Below, one piece after another: positions 34,441-45,693 of a stretch of 64,000 nucleotides of DNA. This stretch comes from Acestrorhynchus altus. Its lineage: Eukaryota > Chordata > Actinopteri > Characiformes > Acestrorhynchidae. Where the stretch lies: NCBI GenBank assembly GCA_034509495.1, contig CM067518.1, positions 3,446,028-3,510,027 of the forward strand, given 5' to 3'. Both the position numbers and the translations under genes were made by a program. Each line of letters starts with the position of its first letter. Positions within the stretch are counted from its first letter, which is position 1. The notes under the pieces were generated by a model, which was not told the origin of the DNA, made no database searches, and saw nothing but the letters and a program-made list of their open reading frames with translations.

Positions 34441-35394
34441 TAGCTGATTTTTAGAGGCTATAATCCAGAGATGCTTCCATCTTAGAAGCTGCCAAACACG
34501 AATGTCAGAACGCAGACCTCTTGGCTTTGATTTCATGTCACGCAAGACATTAGTACAGTTGTAAACAGTTGTGAACACCCAGGGGAACTCCGTTCCACCA
34601 CTTAGGTGCCAGGACACCCAGTCCTCAGATTAGACAGAACAGCTGTAAATGTACAGATCATTGTACACTAACGTAAAAGATGGTACCTTTAACAATGACA
34701 ATAACAGATGTTTCTGATGTGTGTATTTATGGTGTCTGGTAACATAAACTGAGTAAAATAAGTGAAATATTTCTTCTTTTCCATTTTTGTCACAGTAATA
34801 TCCTTTATGGCCATTTATGACAACCAGAATTTAACTGTACCCCTTTTTACACTGTTGTCAGGATTTTAAATCGGTAACTCATTACGTAGTGACTCTGAAC
34901 CAACCCTGTACTAGTCTCTCGTTAGATTAAATGTTATCGTACCACGGCCCAACATCACATGGATAGGTCATCTGAGCCCTGGTTCATGAACTCTATGGGT
35001 TCTTGCCGTTTCCAGGGTTCTTAATAACAGTACAGTGAGAAGCAGCTCCTGAATCTCCATTAAACTGTACTATGAAGTGTGTGTCAGACTTCACATAGCT
35101 GTGTAGACGCCCGGTGCTGTTCTTCTCCCTGACTGTCTCTCAGTAGCGTGTCTCAGGGGGATTAGTTAATGGGCTCTGCTCACCAGCACCTGGGAATTGA
35201 CACAGGCCTTTTGGGAAACATGCGATGGCGAGAATTTAACAAAGCGGCACTGCTCTCGTCCTGTTTCCTCATCACACACACACTGACAGTGACAAACGAC
35301 GTGGCCCAGGCAGTCCTGCTCAGCCACTCGAACTGAATCAGACAGCAGCAAGCTGGTGAGGATCGAGGTGGAGCGAGGGAGAGAGAGAGAGAGA

Positions 35395-35445
<51 letters not shown>

Positions 35446-36360
35446 CTGTCATAGAGTATTGTCTCCATCTCGCTTACTCATAAGTTGCTATCTACAGGAT
35501 GATCTCACAAAGTCAAAGGAACTTTGAAGGACTGAATGGCTGAGCTTGTCCTTTTGGAAACGTCTTTCTGGTGCAATCTGAGGATAAAACCCCTTTAGAA
35601 TCCTCTTCGGGACTGTTTGCATTGTTTTAAGAGTGATATTTTCAATATTTTTCATAATTAACTGGTAAAAACCTGAAGTGGAAGGCAGCAGACAGCTCTA
35701 CCTCGTTTAAACTAGGCCTGGACAATATGACTAACAACTCGTATCTCGATATGCTTAAGAGAAATTATGATATATGTATGATATATGATGATAAAGTAGT
35801 CCCCAGTCCCTTGAATAAGGATAATGAGGCATAAGGGGAATGAGGCACACTTTATGGGGAGTGTTGGGAGAGATGCTGGAAGAAGGACGGAGCCAGCAGA
35901 AATAGCCCCCTTTACCTCCACCTTTATTTACACACGGACAGAGTATTTCCATATTTACTGTTTCTCTGGATAAACTGACGAGAAATAAACGAGACAGAAA
36001 AAACTACATACAGAGGAAAACACAGACCAACGACTGCAACGTCCTAAAGAGTATCAGGTCACACCACCTCTCTACTCTCTACTCTCTTTTCTAAATCATT
36101 CTGAGTTGTGTACATTTACGATTAGCTGGTGACTGTTAATAAACGACAGCGATACTTAAACGTTAAAATGAAATTTGTGTCAGCCAATCAGAATTCACAG
36201 CCGTCCACTATCACTTGGTGGGTTACAGGCAGGTCGGCAATATCCGTGAAGAAGGCTGGAAAAGTGGACGTCAAAACAAGGTCCTGGTCCTGGTCCTGGA
36301 TGTGGGCAGTGGCTCCTCACATGATCACAGATATGATAAAGACCTTAAGAAGGTTTAGTA
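34440..36360. repeat. intron 1 with (GA)n at 35379-35442
   Basis: The GA run is about 64 bases with GGGA interruptions. Nothing else is recognised. Confidence 0.7.
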
Positions 36361-36364
36361 ATCT

Positions 36365-36610
36365 TGGGATCGGAAGGTTGTTGGTTCAATCCCCTGGTCT
36401 AGCAGGAAGTGAGGGTTGGAGTAAAGGATCAGTGCTACAGTCTCTACAGTCCAGGGAAGACCTTCTACCAGATTTTGGAGCACTGCTGTGAGGATTTGGA
36501 CGACCACCACCAAACCTCATTCCCACCTCCCCAACTCATCCCTCCCAATAGCATTGTATGGAGCTCCATCTCTCCAGAGAACACACTTCTGCTGCTCCAT
36601 GGCCTCTAAC
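36365..36610 (+). mobile_element. SINE-like piece fused to MITE sequence
   Basis: A box-B-like GGTTCAATCCC is at 36383-36393. From about 36478 the phrases GAGCACTGCTGTGAGGATTT and CCAGAGAACACACTTCTGC match the CACTATATG-type element at 38521 and 54101. Confidence 0.55.
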
Positions 36611-36906
36611 ACTGCTGATGTGTTGAATCAGGTGAGTCAGAGCAAAGCAAACGCACCAAAATGAGAGACATTTCGGCTCCTGCACGATTACCGTGACGGT
36701 TGCCGCTGCTGTTGTTTCTGTGTCAGAAAGGCGTAGAGGACGTTTAATAAGTCACTGCGTACGGCGAGGCATGGCCCGAGTCAGGTGGCTGAATTAGACT
36801 CGCCTTATTACAGAGAATAACAGAGGAGAGAAGTGTGTCACATTCAATCAGCCTTTACACACCAGTGCCGTCTCACCCCACCATGGCCTCAAAACCCAGA
36901 ATAGAT

Positions 36907-36954
<48 letters not shown>

Positions 36955-37105
36955 GTACAGAAACAGCTAATTAGAAGTGACTTAGTAACAGAATTCAGGA
37001 AAAAGTGCCAAATTTGAAAGTGTGAATATTTGAATGATGGGTTACTAACATCACTCCTTCACTCCTTCACCAAATCTGACCAAAGGGTATCAATAATGAT
37101 GGCCA
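36610..37105. repeat. intron 1 with (AC)n at 36907-36953
   Basis: A perfect CA run of about 46 bases. The flanks are unrecognised. Confidence 0.8.
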
Positions 37106-37235
37106 GAGGTGGGCATTTCAGGTCCAGCAAGTCAAAGTATGCCCCAAGATGGCCTGGTCAGCTCTGCTGCAGCTCATGATGTCCTAATCCAACCCAGCGT
37201 ATCAGGAGCGGAGCTCATCCAGGTACGTTTTATCG
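37105..37235. mobile_element. MITE fragment
   Basis: GGCCAGAGGTGGGCATTTCA and GGTCCAGCAAGTCAAAGTAT match the end of a palindromic fish element; the matching far end is lost. Confidence 0.45.
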
Positions 37236-37640
37236 GATTGCATATCAGCTATTTTAGTCCCGATCTCAATCACGACACTCGTGAGGAACATCTCAGGGTA
37301 GTTTAGAGTCTGCAGTGTGACGCGTGACTATTTAACAGCAGAACATCACAACATAACATCAAATAAATCAAATTATAAGCTATTTAACACACTCTAAAAG
37401 AAATCTTACTTCTAAAGTAAATATACGAGTCCGGAATGATATAATCGGTTACTAAATGAAGTGATATTACAGTATTAATCAGCAGCACGTCTTATCTAAA
37501 CTGTGGGGCTGTTCATCAGTTCATCAGAGTTGGAAGAAGCCAAAAGCACCTTCACGAGCTTACAAACTTGCACACTCCCTGCGGTTTTGCTGTACCTGTC
37601 GCGTACACTTCATAACTGCTGGTGTCACAGTGACATTGTG
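37235..37640. other. intron 1, nothing recognised
   Basis: No recognised element. Confidence 0.5.
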
Positions 37641-38010
37641 ATGTTAAGATGACTGAAAACGATGATCACAGCTCTATCTATGGGGCTTGAAGCCAGACAG
37701 CCAAGACAAACAAATATCGTTGCAATCAGTATCCCCAAACTGACTCGGCGTGTGTTTTCTATGCTTGTCACAGAGGTTTTTCCACTTTCGACACCAAAAA
37801 TAGATCTTAAATTCTGGTTTCAGATGTCTCTCCATGAGTTTTTTTCATCTCTCAGCGATGAATCACTCAGATACCTCTGTACCAGCTCTGAGAGCTGCTC
37901 CTCAAACTTATCATGGCAGGCCACTTTTTTACCGACCAATCACAGGCTTCGTCATGTAGCGCCATTTTCCACGGAGTTGCCATGTGTGCCTAACACGGCG
38001 AACGGAGCCT
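37640..38010 (-). pseudogene. possible MADF-domain fragment from a Harbinger-type transposon
   Basis: The minus strand reads DKFEEQLSELVQRY, then SDSSLRDEKNSWRDI before a stop. The pattern (acidic helix, LYDSS-like turn, SW-I) recalls the MADF/Myb-like DNA-binding protein of Harbinger elements. The reading breaks after this and no nuclease part is visible. The assignment is tentative. Confidence 0.35.
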
Positions 38011-38520
38011 CTGTTCACCACACTGTTCACCAAAGAAGAAGTGGCTTTGGTGAACATCATCTCCTCAAGAAGGACGCTGAGGCCTTTGGTGGTTTTCCTT
38101 AATGAGGTCACATGATTTCTTCTGGAACTGTTCTAATGCTTCTAGAAATGATGTGCAATATCTTAAGTGTTTGAATGATTAAATGTGTTGAACAGGAAAC
38201 AAAAATACACTTAAAATGAGCTGCTTTTATCTCAAACACACACCACACACACACACACCGAGTTCACATGTTCACACATATTCACACACGATCCTGTGCA
38301 TCCAGGTCGATCCGTAGGTGTCTCTGAGGGACTTCAGCGACACAAATATAATTCATAATAAGGATATTTATACATTATTGATTTAATGTACAATATATGG
38401 AAATGACCCTCATATTTGCTGACCTCCATATTGTCCATTGTGTTGACTTCCCTACATTTCATCCAGTCATTCAAGGATTAATGCATCAATAAAAGCATCT
38501 TAAAAATAAATTAAAGCAAT
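38010..38520. other. intron 1, nothing recognised
   Basis: A short CA-rich patch occurs near 38236-38260; no other element is recognised. Confidence 0.5.
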
Positions 38521-38815
38521 GAGATTTTGGCTCATTGCTGTAAGGATTTGATTGCGTTCAGCAGTAAAAGTATTAGTGAGGTCAAAATGTTGGATGGTCA
38601 CCACCACACCTCAACCCCAACTCAGCTCCACAGCACAATTCTGGGGGGCTTTATACCCCTCTATCCCATACCTGGCTTTAGACATGGTGCCAATAACTTC
38701 TGTATCTGCGATTCTATTGGCAGTACTTCTGTACTGGACTAAACAAGCCCTTTTGTGAACATTTGCACACGAATGTACTCATTAGAAGGGGTGTCCACAA
38801 ACATTTGGACAATTA
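38521..38815. mobile_element. CACTATATG-type MITE copy
   Basis: TGGATGGTCACCACCACACC, GGGGGGCTTTATACCCCTCT and the end AGAAGGGGTGTCCACAAACA match other copies. It is the opposite orientation of 31444-31893. Confidence 0.7.
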
Positions 38816-38984
38816 TGCTGCCTTTAAAACCAGTCCGATTTATGCAAATCAGGCTGAGACACGAGCTGACACTTTCCTGCGTCTGAATACTCCAGAACTG
38901 TCTGCTCCAACAATAACAAACAATCAGATCGAGAAATTGTGGATGTCCACGCTGACAATCCGACACATGTGCAAGTGCAGATAA

Positions 38985-39530
38985 GGAGCACGGCGCGCGT
39001 GAGATAGCTGGAGCTGATTAAGCATTATATCTCTGCTGTGGCTGCATCAATCAATATCGCTCTCTGTGCACAGGCCCACGGCAGCAGATGCCTAAAACCT
39101 TCTGAAAAATAAACCCTGGTCTAAACATTCCTCGTTGATTACGATGCCAGCCACACTCTGCTTCGCTCCCAGTGCCGTCGGCCTGCTATTGACCGCTACC
39201 CGTTTGCTGTTCATGAATGGCTGCTTCACATTAGGCCCCCCACGGGCTGCTCAAATACCGTGACGTGACATTTCTAACAGGCGACGCTTCATAAAACCCA
39301 ATCTATAGCATAATGTTACAAGACAACAGGCAAGATAAAGGAGCAGGCCGGCAGCATTAGAGGTGCCAGAGTCAGCCACCGCAAGCAGCCAGAGCTATAT
39401 TTCACCGCCGTAATGCTCACAGCCGCCAGCACTGTGTTATTTTAGCAAGGGAAGAGAGGAAAATGCCACTCGGCACACACAGGTCAGCACGACCAGAGCT
39501 GCCACTATCAGTTATGTTAGTGATCAGGAG
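38985..39530. promoter_or_regulatory. repeat-poor island in intron 1
   Basis: No repeat phrases over about 540 bases. It contains GCATCAATCAATATCG (PBX/HOX-like) near 39043 and CTGATTAAGC near 39014, with balanced base composition. It is a candidate regulatory element by inference only. Confidence 0.28.
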
Positions 39531-39611
39531 TGCTGGATGATATGGCTTCAAAAACAATGATCGATTATGATTAATACATGATTATTTTGTTTTTTGATTA
39601 TTTGTTTTAAC

Positions 39612-39702
39612 CTGGATGGATGGATGGATGGATGGATGGGATGGATGGATGGATGGATGGATGGATGGATGGATGGATGGATGGATGGATGGATGGATGG
39701 AA
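39612..39702. repeat. (GGAT)n microsatellite
   Basis: About 22 GGAT tetramers with one interruption near 39640. Confidence 0.98.
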
Positions 39703-39789
39703 GCTTTTACTACATTTTCAATGAACTGATATGCCTTGTCGATATATTTTGTGCCATACCAGTCATACGGAGATTACCAAAGCACACTG

Positions 39790-40272
39790 TTGGTGGATAG
39801 AAGGCACAGTCTAGATCCCATAGATCCCAGTATATTTGCATTGAGCCTGTGCACATACATCCAGCCTCATTGCAATCCATGACCGATAGAACCAACGGAG
39901 TGTCCGGCATGCAAGCAGTGAGCCGACAGCCATTCGGGACATACAGCGAGCAGTGATGCCCTCATCCTGTTGATGCCAGCACCACTGGCAGATGGCTGCA
40001 TGACTCACGACCGTTACGGCGACTGCCCTTTGTCGCCAGTGTCACCAAAGACTGCAGTGGTGTCGTGCAGTGGAGTCATGGAGTCGTTCAGAATGGAAGC
40101 GGGTCATTTTCTGTGACGAGTCCTGCTTTTTTCATGCTGGAGAGGACCAACGAAATCTGGGTGTGGAGACACTGTGGTCAGCAAAACGATTAACCCTCAC
40201 ACATCCAGAAGGCCTGGTGTTATGGTGTGTGGTGAACACACTAAACACCCAATTATTAATATGGGCAAGATG
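39790..40272 (+). mobile_element. broken Tc1/IS630-like transposon copy
   Basis: The plus strand reads SEWKRVIFCDESCF (the first catalytic Asp block), LGVETLWSAKRLT and HPEGLVLWCVV, with upstream text for GRQRPFVASVTKDCSG in another frame. Stops and shifts separate the parts, and the C-terminal catalytic part is missing. Confidence 0.75.
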
Positions 40273-41200
40273 ACAATGGTTCTGAATTGGTTTGATCAAT
40301 TTTCAATGATCAGCCCAGCCCCAGCAATTAGTATTGTCTCATAATCAGCATTAAGAGACTTGGATCAGATCAGTGGACGTCCCTGCTTTTTCAAAAGCAA
40401 CGTTTTATCATCTACATTAAAGCTTAATAAAGTCACCACTGCATGCTACAGTTTTTTTTCTCCCTGCAATGATTCATGTACTTCAGTCACAATGTTATTA
40501 TTTTAATATGAATATTATTCCCTCTGATTAGTTCCGGAAAGAGACGCAATTCTCTTCAACTTGTACAAGAACACAGCAATGAACAACAAAAGCAGCTACT
40601 GAAGGATGATTAAATCCTTGATTAGGTCATGTGTCTTTTACAATGCCTTAGAAGTGGCGAGCTGTTTTGTTAAACAACTCCCTGTGATACCCAGTCCGGT
40701 GTTCCGGTGTGCGGAAATATCCAGAACATCCTGTGTCATGTTTCACAGATGATGGTGCCTCAGCCTGAGGTGCCCTTGATAAATCCTGAAGATCTACTGG
40801 CCCACAGACCTTGTTTCCAGCCCAAATCTGAAATCTCTATTAGCTGGCTGGGTCTGTCAGATGTTGGCTAGATGTGGGTGTTATCTAATCTCTGCTGGGA
40901 GGGAGACGTTAAGAGCAGCTTCTCTAACGTCAGCTCTGCTGTAAAACAGCTGTGAAGAATAGATGACGCTCTTCTCTAATACAGTACTGAATCCCGCGCT
41001 ACGTGTCAGCAGGCCTTTCGTTTAAGGGATTAAAGCGTTTGTTTACCGCAAAGGGAAAACCTGAGACGGTTAACCCTGTTAACCAGGTTCAGCATGGCTG
41101 AAAATTGTAGTGAAAAGCTAAGGTTCTCTAAAGAACCTTCTCATGGATTCTTTTCCAAACGTCGATGTTCTGTATGAGGATGGGTTTTTGAAGAAGGCTC
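40272..41200. other. intron 1, mostly unrecognised
   Basis: AAGGTTCTCTAAAGAACCTT at 41119-41138 belongs to the GGTTCTTT-type repeat. The rest is unique-looking. Confidence 0.5.
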
Positions 41201-41204
41201 TAGC

Positions 41205-41440
41205 TACACACAGGAATTAATCCTCCGCATTTAACCCATCCTCACACAGTGATGCACACACCAGGGGGCAGTGAGCACACATGCCCCGAGCGGTGGGCAG
41301 CCCTATCCTCAGCAGCTGGGGAGTTCAGTGCCTTGCTCAAGGGCACTTCAGTCATGTCCTGCCAGTTCAGGGATTCGAACTGGCAACCTTCACAGGGCTG
41401 GTTCCCTACCCACCAGGCCACATTTGCCCCCCATAAGGAA
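41205..41440 (-). mobile_element. SINE-like repeat with internal CTCF-like motif
   Basis: AATCCTCCGCATTTAACCCA, AGGGGGCAGTGAGCACACAT and GCCTTGCTCAAGGGCACTTC are characteristic of a common fish SINE-like repeat. The tRNA-like head GGTTGCCAGTTCGAATCCCT is read on the minus strand. A second copy in the opposite orientation lies at 47645-47880. ACACCAGGGGGCAG at 41259-41272 fits the CTCF core at all but one base. Confidence 0.72.
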
Positions 41441-41564
41441 ACCTCATCCACGCTCCCCTCCATGGAAACCTTTAGGAAAATGCAAAAGACTTAAACAGGA
41501 AGGAAGTGAAAACCTGAGCTACCACTTTTCTGTTCTGATACCAATACTAATGTGGACTTCTTCA

Positions 41565-42075
41565 GTGCTGACCACGAGTCAACCTGTTAGCACCAACACT
41601 ATTGGCAGACGGCTGCACAATGCAGGACCATATTTATGCAGACCGTTCTGCATGCATGCGTTCACCAAAGACTGCATGGACAATCATGGAGTCTCAGAAT
41701 GGCAGTGGATCTTCTTCAGTGATGAGTCCCGCTTTAGTCTTGGAGATGACCGACAAATCTGCCTGACAATTGAAAATGTGTGGGATGCTATTGGTTTTGC
41801 TATCGAATGTCCAACCCTACTGCAGGAACTGGAGTATCCATGGGATGGATTATCATAGGACACCATTAGGAACCTCTACACCTCGATGCTGAGACGTCTG
41901 GTATGTTGCACTATATCCAGCCACATACTGGGCGACACTATTTCTGTATGTGTAGATCAATAAATATTGATCACATCAGACTACATTTGTTATAATTTCT
42001 TGTTCCTAGTAACCTTTACCTGCCTTCCAATAGCACTGCAATCCCACACGTCCTTGTGGGTGCAACTATTTTTTG
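41565..42075 (+). mobile_element. broken Tc1/IS630-like transposon copy
   Basis: The plus strand reads STNTIGRRLHNAG, FTKDCMDN, SEWQWIFFSDESRFSLGDD and IENVWDAIG. This places the HTH end, the first Asp block and the distal IE-VWD block close together, so the middle is deleted. The right flank ends with GGGTGCAACTATTTTTTGAC. Confidence 0.75.
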
Positions 42076-42204
42076 ACAGTGAGTTCAAATGATTTCCAAT
42101 CTGTTTATAAATCAGTTATACATTCTGTGGGGTGTGATGGGAGTATAGGATGTGAGCTCTTTTGGTCCTTTGGTAACATTTTTAAATACAAAACATCAGA
42201 AATG

Positions 42205-42500
42205 GAGGCTCTGAGTGGCTCAGTGGTTTAAAGCACTAGCACTGATCTGAGAACTGCAAGTTTAGTTCTGTGGTCATGAGAGAATTTGAGAGAGCAAGAT
42301 CGTGGCGCACTGTCCCCACATCCCCACACAAAATGCGACGCTGACCAGCCATTGTACCGGAGCAGCACTTTCCTCAAAGTGCGTTGATTGCCCAGCAGTG
42401 ATGCAATGGCAGCAGTTCGAAAAGAGGCTTCAAATCAGAGGAAGCATGTGCTAATGTCAGGAGCTTCCTATGTGATGGGTAGAGTCCTAGCAGGGTTGAG
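42205..42500 (+). mobile_element. tRNA-related SINE
   Basis: GGCTCTGAGTGGCTCAGTGG (box-A-like) and GAGAACTGCAAGTTTAGTTC (decayed box B) are followed by GCAGCAGTTCGAAAAGAGGC and GAGGAAGCATGTGCTAATGT, phrases of a fish SINE body. Confidence 0.6.
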
Positions 42501-43500
42501 TAAGTGTCACTTCCAAATTGGGAGGGAATTTTGTGGGGGAAAATATCTCATAATGGATCGGAAAACGTGTTCAGGTGCTGAATTAAAAATACCTTAAATT
42601 CAAATACCTGTGCAAAATAATCCAAAGTAAAGTGAACAGATATTTTGCTCATAATAACAGAAAAGGTCTCAGTAAGATATTAAAATACTGTTTGTGTGAA
42701 AACACAGACATCTGAACAGCAGACACATGTCCATTCCTCATCCATTCCCAGCTTGGATTAGGCACAAAAAGTGAGAGGGACAGGCGGATTTGAAGGGCAG
42801 AGGTCAACAGTGAAATGGCTCAGTCGGACGGAGAAGTTGTTTTAGAGGAACCCCGGATGAGTTCTGTTTGCCAGGCACATCTTCATCGTCTCACGCGCTG
42901 CTACAATGGGACACCGCCGTCTATGCAATTGACGCACGGCTTAATTAACCCGAGCGCCCCAAATGACACAAAAGCATCCTCTTTCTCCCCCTCGTGCAGA
43001 TTTCCGGAGGCTCCAGCACTCCAAGGCAAACAAAGGAGGAGTGAGGATGGGGTTTCACAGGCAAACAGAGAGAGAGGGAGAGAGAGAGATGTTTGGAGAG
43101 GGGTAAAGGCAGAAGAATCAATGCCCTCCCTCATACACTCTCTCTCTCTCTCTCTCTATGGTGTGTGCTGCCAGACGAGTGGGCTGCCAAGCCCATCCCA
43201 GGAGGTGCAGTATGGCAAGGCTGGCTGAAATGTGTCTAATGTGAGATAAGCTGGTGGGATGGCGCTCTGGAGGCTCTTTTGAGGATCACTCAGCCTCCAT
43301 CTCTCTCTCCTTCTTTCTTTCTCTGCTCTCTAGATCAAGGGAATGGGGGGATGGTGGGGAAAGAGAGAAAGCAGCTGTGACAGACTGCCAAACAGAGAGA
43401 TTTTATATGACAGTGCTGAGTATTTCGGTGTTCATAAACATGTCTATATTTGGGGAGGGTGGTATTTCAATGTGTTATTGGTATCATGAAAAATGTCACA
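42500..43500. promoter_or_regulatory. repeat-poor island, then a short (CT)n
   Basis: At 42810-43030 there are no repeat phrases, and CTATGCAATTGACG is followed by TTAATTAA at 42941-42948. A CT run lies at 43139-43157 and GA-rich bits at 43066-43090. It is a candidate non-coding element by inference only. Confidence 0.28.
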
Positions 43501-43900
43501 ATGCTTGAGATGGGCAAAAATATTGGGACATTGTTTCTTCCAAAGTGATGGGGAGTAAAATGGGTTTATTCCTTTTAGGTCAGAGTAACAGTCTCAATTC
43601 TGGACCCAGGCTGATTACATCTGTGTATATCAGTTGTCTAAGAAGCGAAATCGAACAGTTTCAATCTTAACTCTCGCACTACAACTACAAGGTAAATGTC
43701 ACTAACACTAGCTACCTTAATGAAACCGTAGTCCATCCGTTATTCATCGGTTCGAATCCAATTTCATGAGGTTTGATACAAATATATATCTTCGGCATGT
43801 AGTTTGCACTGCACTAATGGAGAAGCACAGCCTTGTTACCCACATTAACATCGTAGTCCTTCGCCATTGGAAACATAACAACCCCAGTTCTAAACCACTA
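43500..43900. other. intron 1, nothing recognised
   Basis: No recognised element. Confidence 0.5.
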
Positions 43901-44305
43901 CTAATGCAGGGCCTCAAGGTAGAACTTCTCCAGCTCCTTCAAATTGGTTTCCGCTGGTGAACAGATATCTTCAAGTCTGACCACACATTGTTGCTTTAGC
44001 TGTATGGTTTGGGTCATTGACCTGTTGGAAGGTGAACTTCCATCCCAGGCTCAAATCACTGACAAAAGGCTTTGTTTCTGGAGTGTATGGTTTATTGTGG
44101 CCATATGGACAGATACTCTGATTGGGAACTCTGCATCTCCTTCAGGGTTACCTTTGGTCTCTTTGCTGCCTGTTTGATTAATGCCCTCCTTGCTCAGTCG
44201 CAGAGTTTTGGTGGGCGGCCATCTCTTGGCAGGTTTGCTGTGGTACCATGTTCTTTCCATTCGATGATAATGGATTTGGTGCTGATCCAGGGGATCATTA
44301 ACTAG
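43900..44305 (-). mobile_element. broken Tc1 element of a further lineage
   Basis: Antisense transposase phrases TGTTGGAAGGTGAACTTCCA, TCTCCTTCAGGGTTACCTTT, TTAATGCCCTCCTTGCTCAG, AGTTTTGGTGGGCGGCCATC and GTACCATGTTCTTTCCATTC are present. The last ones encode the linker and HTH region of a Tc1 enzyme. The catalytic core is deleted. Confidence 0.72.
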
Positions 44306-44504
44306 GAGGTTAAACTAGACAGCAGCAATATATAAATTATGCTATTTTTGTGTCATAAGACCAACCGTTTGGGGTAAAGAACTGTTTTGGTTAAAGTAAA
44401 ATTGGACAAAAATGGAGATACATTGTTTCCTTTGGACAGCAATGATATTTTAAATCACTGATGAAATAAAAAAAACCCAAAAAAAAACTCATGACTGAAT
44501 TGCA

Positions 44505-44715
44505 TTTGACAGCATGACCATCAAGAACAAGATTGTTGACCAGCAAGACCAGCAAAACCAAGCTGGATAACAAACATAACCAACATGACCATGCTGGTCA
44601 ACCAGCAATACCATCAAGACCAAGCTCGTCATCCATCATGACCAAGCTGGTTAACCAGTACAGAGAATATTTTACCACCTTAACTCTCAAAGACCAGCTT
44701 GGACCATTGGAAACC
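44505..44715. repeat. minisatellite with GACCAGCATGGTCA-type unit, copy 2
   Basis: ACCAGCAAGACCAGCAAAAC, AACATGACCATGCTGGTCAA and ATGACCAAGCTGGTTAACC repeat irregularly. It is the reverse orientation of 15600-15826. Confidence 0.75.
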
Positions 44716-44972
44716 AGCTACCAGCAAAAGAAGTTCATGAGGTGGACTGCATGGCTAGATGACTTTCACTGTTCAAAATATGTGTCCCAAAACTTTTGTC
44801 CACATCGTGTATTTCCACCAGCCACAGTCCTGAAGGTGCTGTGAGGACGCACTAACCCACAGCAGCGAAAGAACATGAAAAGAGGAAAGAAGGAAATGCC
44901 AAGTGCAGATCTGAGCGCTTTGAGGCATTAGCTCCTCACAGAAACACTTAGAGATGGGGAAACCTGCAGAGC

Positions 44973-45032
<60 letters not shown>

Positions 45033-45690
45033 GAGAGAGAGAGAGCGGGAGAGCGAGGGAGGCAGGCTGCCTGATGGCTGACCCAGCTACTTGAGTCTTG
45101 CTATTGAAGTGAAAAGCATTTCATCTCTCCGGAGAGGAGACCCAGTGAGAAGAAGGGATGGGGGTGAGCCAAAAAAACAAGCTTTCTCCATTTGTGGACT
45201 TAAGCGCTGTCTTGTGTTCCTGTCCTCCCCCGGCACGCCGGACAGCCAAAATTCAGCCTGATACATAAAGAGTGTTTACAGCACTGGCTGACCATTAAAC
45301 ACTGTCTTCTTTTTCTCTCACTCAGCTCGGACTGTTCAGCTGTGCTCGGTTTCTCACAAAGGACGTTGAGGTTATACTTCTCCTGTGGGCTGCAGAGCGA
45401 ACGTTGCAGTACATCAGAAAGTGACCAGTAAAATATAAAATATATTATAGAGATCTACAGCAAATTATATCTACAAAAGCAAGAGAACTGGGATTTTTGT
45501 CTTCTGGGATGCCCCACAGTTAGAGAGCATTAATACAAATCATGTGTTAAGATCCCACTTGAGACCACCATCACACTGATTGGGTGTTACACCTAGTTCT
45601 GGGCGATATGGACAAAAAAAAATTATATCCCGATATATATTTCATCTGAATGATGATAAACGAAATACGATATATGATATATACATTTTA
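44715..45690. repeat. intron 1 with MITE end and (GA)n at 44971-45045
   Basis: AAAACTTTTGTCCACATCGT at 44790-44809 is an end of the CACTATATG-type element. The GA run is about 75 bases with interruptions. The rest is unrecognised. Confidence 0.65.
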
Positions 45691-45693
45691 TTT

